The notes below the pieces were generated by a model. That model was not told the DNA's origin and searched no databases. It was given only the letters and a program-made list of their open reading frames with translations. A DNA stretch of 64,000 bases from positions 164,402 through 228,401 of the forward strand of contig JAEPNY010000002.1 in assembly GCA_017643165.1 (NCBI GenBank), written 5' to 3'. This document shows, piece after piece, positions 28,942 to 38,221 of the stretch. How positions within the stretch are numbered: position 1 is the first letter of the stretch; each line of letters opens with the position of its first letter. The translations under genes were made by a program, and so were the position numbers. Source of the stretch: Psychroserpens sp. (GTDB lineage Bacteria; Bacteroidota; Bacteroidia; Flavobacteriales; Flavobacteriaceae).

Positions 28942-30504
28942 ATGAAGCAATTATACTTTGGATGTGTCGGATTTCTTTGTCTAGTAATGTCTGCCTTCGG
29001 ACAACAGATGCCTATTGATTTTGAGGATGCAGCAGATAATTTTGTCGCATTTGGAGATAGCGGTTACTCATTTAATACCGACCCACAAGATGGGAGTAAT
29101 ACGGTTGGTCAATTCTTTAATGATGGCTCACAAGAATTCCAAGGGTTCTATTTAGATTTAAATCAACCTGTTGATCTCGACTTCCAACAAACACTGTCTC
29201 TAGAGTTTTATTCATTTGATCCTAATAATCATAACATTATTCTTAAACTAGAGAATGGGAGTAACGCCGATGTTCAGGTGGTACAAAACTTTTCAGTGCC
29301 ATCACCTTCAGATTGGATAACACTAAATTTTGATTTTGCGAATGCTCAATTAAGTTCTGATGGAACACCAATTAATGCCACAGGAACGTATAACCGTGTC
29401 ACTATTTTTATTGACGGCGGAAGTTTTACTCCTGGTACATATCTTATAGATAATATAAGTGATGGATCAACACCATCGAATCCAAACGAGATTGATGTGG
29501 AATATACAGATCTTGTTTGGGCAGATGAATTTGATGTAGATGGTCCTATTGATTCAAGTAAATGGTTTCATCAAACGATTCTACCAAATGGCGTAAGCTG
29601 GTTCAATGGTGAAGTTCAGCACTACACAAATAGAATTGAAAATTCATACGTAGATCAAGGCTTTTTAAATATTGTAGCAATTAAAGAAGACTTTACAGAT
29701 CAAGGGCAAACGAAAGCATATACATCCGCACGATTGAATTCAAAATTCGCCTTTACTTATGGTAGAGTGGATGTAAGAGCAAAATTGCCTTTTGGTGACG
29801 GTACTTGGCCTGCAATATGGATGCTAGGTAAAAATATCATTGAAACAGGTGGTTATTGGAGTAGTCAATATGGAACTGTATTTTGGCCAGAATGCGGAGA
29901 AATAGATATAATGGAGCATGGTCTTGGACCTGTGAATTGGGTGAGTAGTGCGTTGCATTCGCCATGCGCTGGTTGTTTTGGTGCGACTTCCAACTTTGAG
30001 TATTTTGTATTAAATGATGTTGCTAATGATTTTCATGTGTATTCAGTTAACTGGTCACCTGATCAAATTACATTCTTAATTGATGGTGTTGGTTTTTATA
30101 CATACAATCCAGCGGTGAAAAATGATGATACTTGGCCATTTTATTTAGATCAATATCTGTTATTGAATATTGCAATGGGAGGTGTCGCTGGTACTATAGA
30201 TCCAACGTTTACACAAAGTAGTATGGTGATAGATTATGTGCGTGTGTATCAAAATACCTTAAGTACAACTGATCAATTTGAAACAAAGTTTGTTGTAAGT
30301 CCGAATCCAGCAACTGATATCATTAATATTAAGACACAAGAGGCTATTGATGCCGTTTATATATACGATGTGCTAGGTCAACTAGTTTTTGAAAAGCGTT
30401 ACAACCTGAAGCGTGTAAATGTATCAGAATTGAACTCTGGGATGTACATATTAAAAATACAATCAGGAGATCGTTCTGTTTCTAAAAAAATCCTTGTGAA
30501 TTAA
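28942..30504 (+). CDS. Secreted GH16 beta-glucanase (laminarinase-like) with T9SS sorting tail
   Basis: A 520-residue exported enzyme: signal peptide (about 1-20), a beta-sandwich carbohydrate-binding-like domain (about 22-170), a GH16 catalytic domain (about 185-440) and a C-terminal Por/type IX secretion sorting domain (about 448-520, SPNPATDIINIKTQ then SGMYILKIQ). Catalytic residues are E320 and E325 in GEIDIMEH with D322 between. WADEFDVDG, GRVDVRAKLPFGDGTWPAIWMLG and the acceptor-side motifs fit bacterial laminarinases cutting beta-1,3-glucans. There is no SusCD pair nearby. It is released or surface-bound through the outer-membrane T9SS. The stop overlaps the ribBA stop by 3 nt. Confidence 0.93.
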   Translation: MKQLYFGCVGFLCLVMSAFGQQMPIDFEDAADNFVAFGDSGYSFNTDPQDGSNTVGQFFNDGSQEFQGFYLDLNQPVDLDFQQTLSLEFYSFDPNNHNIILKLENGSNADVQVVQNFSVPSPSDWITLNFDFANAQLSSDGTPINATGTYNRVTIFIDGGSFTPGTYLIDNISDGSTPSNPNEIDVEYTDLVWADEFDVDGPIDSSKWFHQTILPNGVSWFNGEVQHYTNRIENSYVDQGFLNIVAIKEDFTDQGQTKAYTSARLNSKFAFTYGRVDVRAKLPFGDGTWPAIWMLGKNIIETGGYWSSQYGTVFWPECGEIDIMEHGLGPVNWVSSALHSPCAGCFGATSNFEYFVLNDVANDFHVYSVNWSPDQITFLIDGVGFYTYNPAVKNDDTWPFYLDQYLLLNIAMGGVAGTIDPTFTQSSMVIDYVRVYQNTLSTTDQFETKFVVSPNPATDIINIKTQEAIDAVYIYDVLGQLVFEKRYNLKRVNVSELNSGMYILKIQSGDRSVSKKILVN

Positions 30505-31655
30505 TAGTTGACGTAATCTACTATTTCGAGTCCGTAACCAATCATACCAACCCGTTTAGTTTGTTGGCTATTGGAAATAAGGCGTAGTTTATGAATGTTG
30601 AGATCGTGTAAGATCTGAGCACCTATTCCAAAATCCTTTGCATCCATTTCAATACGTGGTGCTTTTGTGATCTTTCCGTCCTCTTGATTCTCTTTTAAGA
30701 TACTTAAGCGCTTAAGAAGATTCATTGACTGCGCTTGCTGATTAATAAAGATGATAGCGCCTTTCCCTTCGTTATTTATAACGCGAAACATATCATCGAG
30801 CTTTTGTTCAGCGTTATTGGTTAAAGTCCCTAATATGTCATTATTCACCAAGGTCGCATTTACTCTGGTAAGCACAGGTTCATCTTTGGTCCAAGTGCCT
30901 TTGGTTAATGCTATATGGATTTGGTTATTTGTTGTTTGCTGATAGGCACGTAATCTAAATTGACCGAAACGCGTTTCAATTTGAAAATCTTCCTTTTTCT
31001 GGATAAGCGTGTCGTGTTCCATGCGGTACGCGACTAGATCTTCTATGGAAACAATTTTCAAATCGAACTTTTTAGCAACCTCCATAAGTTGTGGTAGTCT
31101 CGCCATGGTTCCGTCTTCATTCATTATCTCTACGATAACTCCTGCAGGCGCTAATCCTGCTAATCTCGCAAAGTCGATTGCGGCTTCTGTGTGACCAGTT
31201 CGTCTTAATACACCACCATCTTTAGCAACCAAAGGGAAGATGTGTCCAGGTCGTGCCAATTCAAATGGTTTGGTGTCTTCCTTAATTAAGGCTTTTACTG
31301 TTTTTGCTCTATCACTAGCCGAAATTCCAGTAGTAACACCATTTCCTCGTAAATCTACTGAAACCGTGAAAGCAGTTTCCATTGGATCAGTGTTGTTGTT
31401 CACCATCATATGTAATTCCAACTCTTTACATCTACTTTCGGTTAGTGGCGCACAGATCAATCCTCTACCATTTGTAGCCATGAAATTAATCATCTCCGGA
31501 GTAACCGCCTCTGCGGCTGCTAGAAAATCACCTTCATTTTCTCGGTTTTCGTCATCTACAACTATAATCACTTTGCCTTGCCTGATATCAGCGATTGCTT
31601 CTTCAATAGTATTCAATTGAATGTCGGTTGTTCTCTTTACCGTATTACTCATCAT
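30501..31655 (-). CDS. ribBA: RibBA: DHBP synthase with degenerate GTP cyclohydrolase II half
   Basis: A 384-residue riboflavin enzyme. Residues about 15-212 are a complete 3,4-dihydroxy-2-butanone-4-phosphate synthase: DDENRENEGDFLAAAE, INFMATNGRGLICAPL, GISASDRAKTV, RPGHIFPLVAKDGGVLRRTGHTEA and GVIVEIMNEDGTMAR are intact. Residues about 213-384 have the GTP cyclohydrolase II fold, but the zinc-binding cysteines are gone: ATLVNND replaces ECLTGD and LTNNAEQ replaces LRCDCG, and the arginine-containing EGRGIG motif is missing. GTP cyclohydrolase activity is therefore unlikely, and the cell needs a separate ribA. It lies 40 nt after lptFG in a string of minus-strand genes. Confidence 0.92.
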   Translation of the reverse strand: MMSNTVKRTTDIQLNTIEEAIADIRQGKVIIVVDDENRENEGDFLAAAEAVTPEMINFMATNGRGLICAPLTESRCKELELHMMVNNNTDPMETAFTVSVDLRGNGVTTGISASDRAKTVKALIKEDTKPFELARPGHIFPLVAKDGGVLRRTGHTEAAIDFARLAGLAPAGVIVEIMNEDGTMARLPQLMEVAKKFDLKIVSIEDLVAYRMEHDTLIQKKEDFQIETRFGQFRLRAYQQTTNNQIHIALTKGTWTKDEPVLTRVNATLVNNDILGTLTNNAEQKLDDMFRVINNEGKGAIIFINQQAQSMNLLKRLSILKENQEDGKITKAPRIEMDAKDFGIGAQILHDLNIHKLRLISNSQQTKRVGMIGYGLEIVDYVNY

Positions 31656-31695
31656 GACTTTAATTTTAGAATTGCAAAGATAATGCTATTTTTTA

Positions 31696-34053
31696 CTACG
31701 TAGAAAGGTCTCTCTTGATTTTATTGTGCCTCAGAGAATTGACTATTGGATAAGCGATAAGACTTAAAAGTGTCCATAATGCATTAGAAGATCCTTTACG
31801 TTGCTTAACTTGTTCCTGAAGCTGTCCAAACTTGTATCCCGTAACCAGTGCATATATCAGGAATATAAAAGCTGAGATTCCAGAAAGTTCGATCGATGCA
31901 GACTTAGCAGCTGCGAGGTCATCTGTATTAAAAACAAAATATAGCACTACAAATAGCAATGCAGCACTAAAGAATATGTAGGCAAATTTATTGTATGTTT
32001 TATAGTCCTTTAATAATCGCTTATACGCTTCCAAGTCCTTTACAGCAGATGGCGTAGTGGCTACTTTCTTAACTGCGGAAACTTTAAGATCTTCTTTAAT
32101 CTTCTTCTTTTGATAAACGTAAAATAGGAAATAGAGTGGAAGACCAACCAATGCAAAAATTAAAGCATTCGAAATGTTATGCTTATCTAATTTTTTATAA
32201 AGGTTAGAATGATCAATAAATGATTTTATTAGTGCAAATATGAAGAGGATGTAAAAGAAACAGCCAGTGTAGAACATAATCGTTCCAGTCATTGGATAGC
32301 CATTATTATTTAACACAGCACCTGGAAGACCAATGACTATGGCGATAGTGTATAAAACGAAAGCTAGTTTCGAGTTTTCCTCATATAAATACTTTAATCG
32401 TATTGATTCTTCATAGCTATGGTCAGATAGGTTACCACCTATTTTTAATTCTTGTTCGGTAATTCCTCTTGAATTCAAAATAGCTAAAGATGAATTCTTA
32501 TACTCGATTCCATAATCATACTTTCTGAAATGCTTAATGACATCTATTAGTTTTTTGTCATCATATGAACTTAACGTTTGGTAGGCTTCAGAGTGACTAT
32601 CGAGTAACGTAGTATCATACGTTAGTGTTTTACTTTTTATACCGAAGAGTTTCTTAAGCGGAGCCAATAAGCCTTCAGATTCAAACAACGGTCTGTCTTT
32701 TGTAGCGCGTTGGGTGAGATAGATACTCAATGGTAACATAATAACTGTCGACATCCAAGTTGCAAAGATTGGATTGATGGAGTCGTCAAGCGAACTGTTT
32801 TTAGCAAAAATCCCAATAAAATGATAGGTCAAGAATAACAAAATCGCAATCACTAAAGGAAGCCCGATACCTCCTTTTCGGATTAGTGCTCCTAAAGGCG
32901 CACCCACGAAAAACAAAATAATACAAGCTAGTCCAAGCACATATTTATCATGTAGCGTATGCACATGCTTGTTGCGCCATTTCGTTTGCGCGGCAAAATT
33001 TTGTTTGTTCGTTGATATGATTTGTTTGGTACTATTAATGGTGTTCTGTGCCAAATTCAATAGCTGTACTTTCGTTCTATCATTAAATAGTGAGATCACG
33101 TCATTTCCGTCATAGATACTATCTTCAGCAGGAACGATATTTTCATTTAATGACGTGACACTTGTTCTATTATATAGTGTATTCGAAAACGTTTTTAGTC
33201 GCTCAGTCTTTTGCTCATATAAACTATCGATGGTGTAATTCAAATCGCTTACGTCCAACATATTGTAGCGATTGTCATAGCTCTTGTCATTGATATCGAC
33301 GTCATTCAAGCCTTCTAGATCCACATTTATAGTATATTCTTTAAAGTAGCTCCGTGCATATGGTTTTTTCTGAATTTGCTTCGGATTTCTACTAAAAATC
33401 TCTTCATAATAATGTCCATTATATAATACTAACTGAAGAATATTGGAATTCTCATTACTCTTCAATTCACCGCTTTCTGAAATAATAACGGTTCTGTTTT
33501 TAGCATTATTAAAGGCTTTTTTATGAATTACGACATTATCCAGAAACTGGCCATTTTCACCAGTTTTGTCTTCGACTTTAATATTGTAAGTCCCTATTTC
33601 ATTAAACTGACCTTTTGCAATAGCTAATGCAGGTTTTACCTGTGCGATGTTCTTTCTTAAATTATAGACATTATAGTTTGCCCATGGAATCACATTATTA
33701 GAAAAGAAAAATGTAACTAATCCTAATAATACAATAAATACACTCAGACTTTTCATCGCTCGCTGAAGTGAAATCCCAGTAGATTTCATAGCGGCAAACT
33801 CGTAGTTTTCAGCAAACTGTCCAAAAACCATGATTGATACCACTAAAATCGTTAACGGTAATATTAAAGGTATGAGCGTAGGGGTAAGATAAAGAAGTAG
33901 TTTAATGATGACGAAAGTATCAAGATCCTTTCCCGCTAGATCTCCGATATATAGCCAAATAGCCTGTAAAACAAAAATGAACATGAGTATAATAAACACG
34001 CTCAAAAATGTTTTTAGGTAGGTCGTTAATATATACCTATCTAGTATTTTCAT
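31696..34053 (-). CDS. LptF/LptG (YjgP/YjgQ)-family permease with extended C-terminus
   Basis: A 785-residue inner-membrane protein. The N-terminal half (about 1-470) is the YjgP/YjgQ permease: ILDRYILTTYLKTFLSVF start, helices around 15-35, 58-80 and 98-120, a long periplasmic beta-jellyroll region (about 125-360), and helices again at 368-388, 395-415 and 425-445. LptF and LptG move lipopolysaccharide from the inner membrane together with the LptB ATPase. The extra part from about 470 to 785 contains several more hydrophobic stretches and basic loops and is longer than Escherichia coli LptF/G (about 360). It follows lolA by 15 nt. Confidence 0.9.
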   Translation of the reverse strand: MKILDRYILTTYLKTFLSVFIILMFIFVLQAIWLYIGDLAGKDLDTFVIIKLLLYLTPTLIPLILPLTILVVSIMVFGQFAENYEFAAMKSTGISLQRAMKSLSVFIVLLGLVTFFFSNNVIPWANYNVYNLRKNIAQVKPALAIAKGQFNEIGTYNIKVEDKTGENGQFLDNVVIHKKAFNNAKNRTVIISESGELKSNENSNILQLVLYNGHYYEEIFSRNPKQIQKKPYARSYFKEYTINVDLEGLNDVDINDKSYDNRYNMLDVSDLNYTIDSLYEQKTERLKTFSNTLYNRTSVTSLNENIVPAEDSIYDGNDVISLFNDRTKVQLLNLAQNTINSTKQIISTNKQNFAAQTKWRNKHVHTLHDKYVLGLACIILFFVGAPLGALIRKGGIGLPLVIAILLFLTYHFIGIFAKNSSLDDSINPIFATWMSTVIMLPLSIYLTQRATKDRPLFESEGLLAPLKKLFGIKSKTLTYDTTLLDSHSEAYQTLSSYDDKKLIDVIKHFRKYDYGIEYKNSSLAILNSRGITEQELKIGGNLSDHSYEESIRLKYLYEENSKLAFVLYTIAIVIGLPGAVLNNNGYPMTGTIMFYTGCFFYILFIFALIKSFIDHSNLYKKLDKHNISNALIFALVGLPLYFLFYVYQKKKIKEDLKVSAVKKVATTPSAVKDLEAYKRLLKDYKTYNKFAYIFFSAALLFVVLYFVFNTDDLAAAKSASIELSGISAFIFLIYALVTGYKFGQLQEQVKQRKGSSNALWTLLSLIAYPIVNSLRHNKIKRDLST

Positions 34054-34068
34054 AAAGGATGGTTGACC

Positions 34069-34710
34069 TTAATCTATATTATTGATGTAGTAATCTGAAT
34101 ACTTTTTCTCATCAAATGTAAATAAGGATTTTGAAATCGGTTCGTTAGTTTTAAAAGAATTAACAGTTAGGGTTGTTTTTGTTCCGTTATTACCTACTTC
34201 TATTAATCTATATATGTGTTTGGTTTGCGCATCAATCCCTAAATAAACTTCTTTGATTTCAGAGTTGGTATCTATTGGATTAAGCTTTACAAATTGAATT
34301 TTACGTCCTCTAACATCCTGAACGATGTCCATGTCGTAGGTATAGCCATCTTTGTAAAACGACATCATTTCACTTGGCGTGATCGTGTTTTCATCGTCAG
34401 AACTCTCTGATGAAATCGTGACTTCTTCATCTTCAGGACTAATCGTATATAATTTTTTGCCGTCATATAAACGCGTTACACCTAAAATATTCAAAACGTA
34501 TTTTTCACCTTGCATGGTCACATCTCCACGGGTTTCCTGTTTGATGTTCTCGCTTGAATTTTCTAGAACATACTTAAAATCTATCGCGATGTTATCGTAT
34601 GAACTAACTTTGTTATAGACGTCATCTAATAAGGCCTGTGCCTGGTCTGAGCTTTGTGCTATGGTAATTGAGCTAACTAAAAATGCTATTAATACAGCTA
34701 TGCGTTTCAT
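34069..34710 (-). CDS. lolA: LolA-like outer-membrane lipoprotein carrier
   Basis: A 213-residue periplasmic protein with an 18-residue signal peptide (IAVLIAFLVSSITIAQS) and the LolA beta-barrel pattern: AQALLDDVYNKVSSYDNIAIDF, the strand pair KQETRGDVTMQGEKYVLNILG, DGKKLYTISPEDEEVT and a C-terminal GTKTTLTVNSFKTNEPISKSLFTFDEKKY. It ferries lipoproteins between membranes, or in Bacteroidota possibly other lipids. It lies between ftsK (35 nt upstream) and lptFG, the usual flavobacterial order. Confidence 0.92.
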   Translation of the reverse strand: MKRIAVLIAFLVSSITIAQSSDQAQALLDDVYNKVSSYDNIAIDFKYVLENSSENIKQETRGDVTMQGEKYVLNILGVTRLYDGKKLYTISPEDEEVTISSESSDDENTITPSEMMSFYKDGYTYDMDIVQDVRGRKIQFVKLNPIDTNSEIKEVYLGIDAQTKHIYRLIEVGNNGTKTTLTVNSFKTNEPISKSLFTFDEKKYSDYYINNID

Positions 34711-34745
34711 GGTTCTTCAGTTGTTCCGGTAAGGAATTAAATTAA

Positions 34746-37154
34746 TTAAATTTCGTTTGCTAATAATTCATCTAGAGCTACTAAATCTGGAACTAAAACT
34801 TGTCGGGCTTTACTACCTTCAAATCCTCCAACGATACCAGCGGCTTCAAGCTGATCGATTAAACGTCCGGCTCGATTATAGCCTAGTTTTAGTTTACGTT
34901 GCAAAAGCGAAGCAGAACCTTGTTGTGCCGTTACAATAATTTCTGCAGCTTCTCTGAATAGTTTATCTCTATCTTCAATATTATTATCAAGACTTGTGCC
35001 AGACTCTTCACCAACATACTCTGGTAATAAGTGCGCGTCTGGATATGCTTTCTGACCACCAATAAATTCTGTGATTTTCTCGACTTCAGGTGTATCTACA
35101 AAAGCACATTGTATACGTGTTATGTCATTTCCTTGGGTATATAACATGTCACCACGCCCAATTAACTGATCTGCTCCAGAGCCATCTAAAATAGTTCTTG
35201 AATCAATTTTAGAAGTTACTCTAAACGCAATTCTCGCTGGGAAGTTAGCTTTAATGATACCTGTAATAACATTAACAGAAGGTCGCTGTGTTGCTATGAT
35301 TAGATGAATACCGATGGCACGCGCTAATTGCGCCAATCGCGCAATAGGTGTTTCAACTTCTTTTCCTGCCGTCATTATAAGATCGGCAAACTCATCTACT
35401 ACAAGTACGATATAAGGCAGAAATTGATGGCCGTCATTAGGATTAAGTTTTCGCGCCTTGAATTTGGCGTTATATTCCTTAATATTCCGACACATAGCAT
35501 TCTTAAGCATTTCGTATCGGTTATCCATTTCAATACAAAGTGAATTTAAGGTATTGATCACTTTAGTATTATCGGTAATAATAGCTTCCTCGCTATCTGG
35601 CAATTTTGCAAGATAATGTCGTTCAATTTTGTTGAATAATGTCAACTCAACTTTCTTTGGATCGACAAGAACAAATTTGACTTCTGCTGGATGTTTTTTA
35701 TACAGTAAAGACGTCAGTACAGCATTTAATCCAACCGATTTACCTTGTCCTGTAGCACCTGCCATCAATAAGTGCGGCATTCGCGCTAAGTCTACCACAA
35801 ATGTTTCATTGCTAATGGTCTTTCCAAAGGCGATTGGTAGTTCCATTTCGGCCTTTTGGAACTTCTGTGATGCAATCACTGAACGCATTGATACAATGGT
35901 TGCTTTTTTATTTGGTACTTCAATACCAATGGTTCCTTTTCCTGGAATTGGCGCGATGATACGAATTCCTAATGCCGATAATGAGAGAGCAATATCGTCT
36001 TCAAGATTCTTGATCTTGGAAATACGAATTCCAGCCTCAGGTACGATTTCATATAAAGTAACTGTTGGGCCAATTGTGGCTTTTATACTCGCGATTCCAA
36101 TTTTATAATTGCTTAGTGTTTCAACAATTCGATTTTTATTTTCCTCAAGTTCTTCCTGATTAATGGTGATCCCTTCGGTATCATATTTTTTTAATAAATC
36201 CAAAGGAGGGAATTGAAATTTGCTCAACTCCAAAGTTGGATCGAACTGACCAAAGTCTTCGACTAATTTACCAGATAAGTTATCTGTTTCCGAAATTTCT
36301 TCTTCAACAGTTTCAATTTGAATATCTAAATCGCTTTCTTGTTTAATTTCAGGCTTTATTTCGCTTTTTAACTGTGGTTCCAATTCCTTTTCTACTTCTG
36401 GTTGAGGAACGGTCACTGGCGACTCTTCAACGGGTTCTGGCGTTTCAACATTAAGTTCGAATGCCGATTTAATCTCTTCGGCTTCAGCAGTAAGATTATT
36501 ATCAACTGTAATATTCGGTTCACTATCCACTGCTTGTATCTCCTTTTTTAAGTCTTGCTTTGCACTGTTAAAAAGCTTAACGAATGACTCGCCTGTAACC
36601 TTAAAGCGAATTGCTAAATAGGAGATAAACACAAACAATAAGAGTAAGGCTGTTCCAATTTTTCCGATATAATCTTGAAAGAAAGAATTCATTTCAAATC
36701 CAATCATACCGCCAAGTACATCATACTTATGCGCGAAAAATCCAAAAAACACAGACAACCAAATCACCATAAGTGTTCCCCAGATCCAATGGCGACGTAA
36801 ACGCACTTTGTTAATATCAAGCGTAATGTAGATTCCAGATAAAAACACAAGTCCTGAAAAAATAAATGAAGACACACCAAATCCTCGATGAATGAATAAG
36901 TCGCTAACCCAAGCGCCAAGTTTATTTAGCCAGTTCTGTGCATCTACCTCTCTTGAACTCAATTCTGATAAGGTGTTTTGGTCTGCTTTACCCGTAAAGA
37001 AGAATGATAAGAAAGCAATAAACATCAAAACACCAATAATGATCAATAAACTTCCAAAAATGAGTTTCTGTTGACTCGAGAGTTTAAGACTTGGTTTTTT
37101 GAACTTCGGCGTTGTTTTAGTTTTGCGTTTAGATTTAGTTGTTTTCTTCGCCAT
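34746..37154 (-). CDS. ftsK: FtsK/SpoIIIE-type DNA translocase
   Basis: An 802-residue protein with four N-terminal membrane helices (about 30-50, 87-107, 121-141, 162-182), a Glu/Pro/Lys-rich linker (about 195-300), the alpha/beta motor (about 315-720) with Walker A AGATGQGKS and Walker B VVDEFADL, and a C-terminal gamma winged helix (SASLLQRKLKLGYNRAGRLIDQLEAAG). It pumps chromosome DNA during cell division and activates XerCD recombination at dif. The short linker is normal for Bacteroidota. It is the first gene of the ftsK-lolA-lptFG-ribBA line. Confidence 0.97.
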   Translation of the reverse strand: MAKKTTKSKRKTKTTPKFKKPSLKLSSQQKLIFGSLLIIIGVLMFIAFLSFFFTGKADQNTLSELSSREVDAQNWLNKLGAWVSDLFIHRGFGVSSFIFSGLVFLSGIYITLDINKVRLRRHWIWGTLMVIWLSVFFGFFAHKYDVLGGMIGFEMNSFFQDYIGKIGTALLLLFVFISYLAIRFKVTGESFVKLFNSAKQDLKKEIQAVDSEPNITVDNNLTAEAEEIKSAFELNVETPEPVEESPVTVPQPEVEKELEPQLKSEIKPEIKQESDLDIQIETVEEEISETDNLSGKLVEDFGQFDPTLELSKFQFPPLDLLKKYDTEGITINQEELEENKNRIVETLSNYKIGIASIKATIGPTVTLYEIVPEAGIRISKIKNLEDDIALSLSALGIRIIAPIPGKGTIGIEVPNKKATIVSMRSVIASQKFQKAEMELPIAFGKTISNETFVVDLARMPHLLMAGATGQGKSVGLNAVLTSLLYKKHPAEVKFVLVDPKKVELTLFNKIERHYLAKLPDSEEAIITDNTKVINTLNSLCIEMDNRYEMLKNAMCRNIKEYNAKFKARKLNPNDGHQFLPYIVLVVDEFADLIMTAGKEVETPIARLAQLARAIGIHLIIATQRPSVNVITGIIKANFPARIAFRVTSKIDSRTILDGSGADQLIGRGDMLYTQGNDITRIQCAFVDTPEVEKITEFIGGQKAYPDAHLLPEYVGEESGTSLDNNIEDRDKLFREAAEIIVTAQQGSASLLQRKLKLGYNRAGRLIDQLEAAGIVGGFEGSKARQVLVPDLVALDELLANEI

Positions 37155-37218
37155 TCAAGGGTTATTAGTATAAAAACAAAAATACAAATTACTAACGTTT
37201 ATCCTAACGTAATAGTAT

Positions 37219-37587
37219 TTAAAACAACTTAGGGAAATAAATAAACATAGCTACGATTACAGCACAAATGGCAGCAATAAATACGGCGCCTGCTGCGATA
37301 TCTTTAATTCGACCTATAGTTTCGTGTCTGTCAGGATGTACAAAATCAGACATGTATTCTACGGCTGTATTCATTCCTTCTATACTCATGATTAATCCAA
37401 CACAAATGGTTTGAGCTATCCATTCGGTTTTTGAAATATCAAAATAGATACCAGCTATGGTAACGGCTATTGCAATGACAACCTGAATTTTAATACTAGA
37501 TTCAGTTCGAATTAAAAATAAAGCGCCTTTAAAAGCATAACCTACACTTTTAAGGCGATTTATTAGAAAGGGTTCTTTTTTAGACAT
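37219..37587 (-). CDS. DgkA-type diacylglycerol/undecaprenol kinase
   Basis: A 122-residue membrane enzyme of the small trimeric DgkA family. Three helices (about 37-52, 55-75, 98-118) and the signature EGMNTAVEYMSDFVHPDRHETIGRIKDIAAGAV (about 67-100) with the catalytic Glu and the metal-binding E-x2-N are visible. RLKSVGYAFKGALFLIRTE forms the amphipathic surface helix. The substrate is diacylglycerol or undecaprenol, as in Gram-positive and Bacteroidota homologues. It sits 64 nt upstream of ftsK. Confidence 0.93.
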   Translation of the reverse strand: MSKKEPFLINRLKSVGYAFKGALFLIRTESSIKIQVVIAIAVTIAGIYFDISKTEWIAQTICVGLIMSIEGMNTAVEYMSDFVHPDRHETIGRIKDIAAGAVFIAAICAVIVAMFIYFPKLF

Positions 37588-37625
37588 TGAATCAATTTAG
37601 CAGATTCAAATATACTATGAATGAA

Positions 37626-38126
37626 TTAATTTAACGCACTCAATGCAGCTTCATAATTTGGTTCTTGACCGATCTCAGGCACTTGTTCTGTATATAATAT
37701 CTTTCCAGATTGGTCAGCGACAATGACACATCGTGATAATAATCCAGCAAAAGCCGTGTCTATCATTTCTACACCGTAATTCTCACCAAAATTACCATCT
37801 TTAAAGTCACTTAGTGATACCACATCATCTAAACCTTCAGCGCCGCAAAATCTAGCCATAGCAAATGGTAGATCTCTCGAAATACATAATACGGTTGTAT
37901 TGTCTAGATTACTAGCTGCTTTATTGAATTCTCTTATAGATTGCGCGCATACACCAGTATCAACGCTTGGGAAGATATTTAATACTAAATTCTTACCAGA
38001 AAAATCCTGTAATGATTGTGAAGCAAGATCTACAGTTGTGAGTATAAAATCCGGAAGTTGCGATCCTATTTCAGGTAAATTTCCTGAGGTATGAGCTGTA
38101 TTACCTCCTAATGTTATTGTTGCCAT
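37626..38126 (-). CDS. tpx: Thiol peroxidase Tpx
   Basis: A 166-residue atypical 2-Cys peroxiredoxin of family-typical length. The peroxidatic cysteine lies in NIFPSVDTGVCAQSIREF (about 60) and the resolving cysteine in ARFCGAEGLDDVVSLSDF (about 93). It begins ATITLGGNTAHTSGNLPEIG, the usual Tpx start. It reduces hydrogen peroxide and alkyl hydroperoxides with thioredoxin. It is probably monocistronic. Confidence 0.96.
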   Translation of the reverse strand: MATITLGGNTAHTSGNLPEIGSQLPDFILTTVDLASQSLQDFSGKNLVLNIFPSVDTGVCAQSIREFNKAASNLDNTTVLCISRDLPFAMARFCGAEGLDDVVSLSDFKDGNFGENYGVEMIDTAFAGLLSRCVIVADQSGKILYTEQVPEIGQEPNYEAALSALN

Positions 38127-38221
38127 TGTTTTCTTTTTTAAGTTGATTTTTTAGAGCTTAAAATTAAGCAAATATTAGCCCATTATACCACGCTCTTTGC
38201 AATAGTTTAACAGATCGCAAA

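Noticed and set aside
30501-31655. Complete bifunctional RibBA
   Set aside because: The zinc-binding cysteines of the GTP cyclohydrolase half are missing, so only the DHBP synthase activity is claimed.
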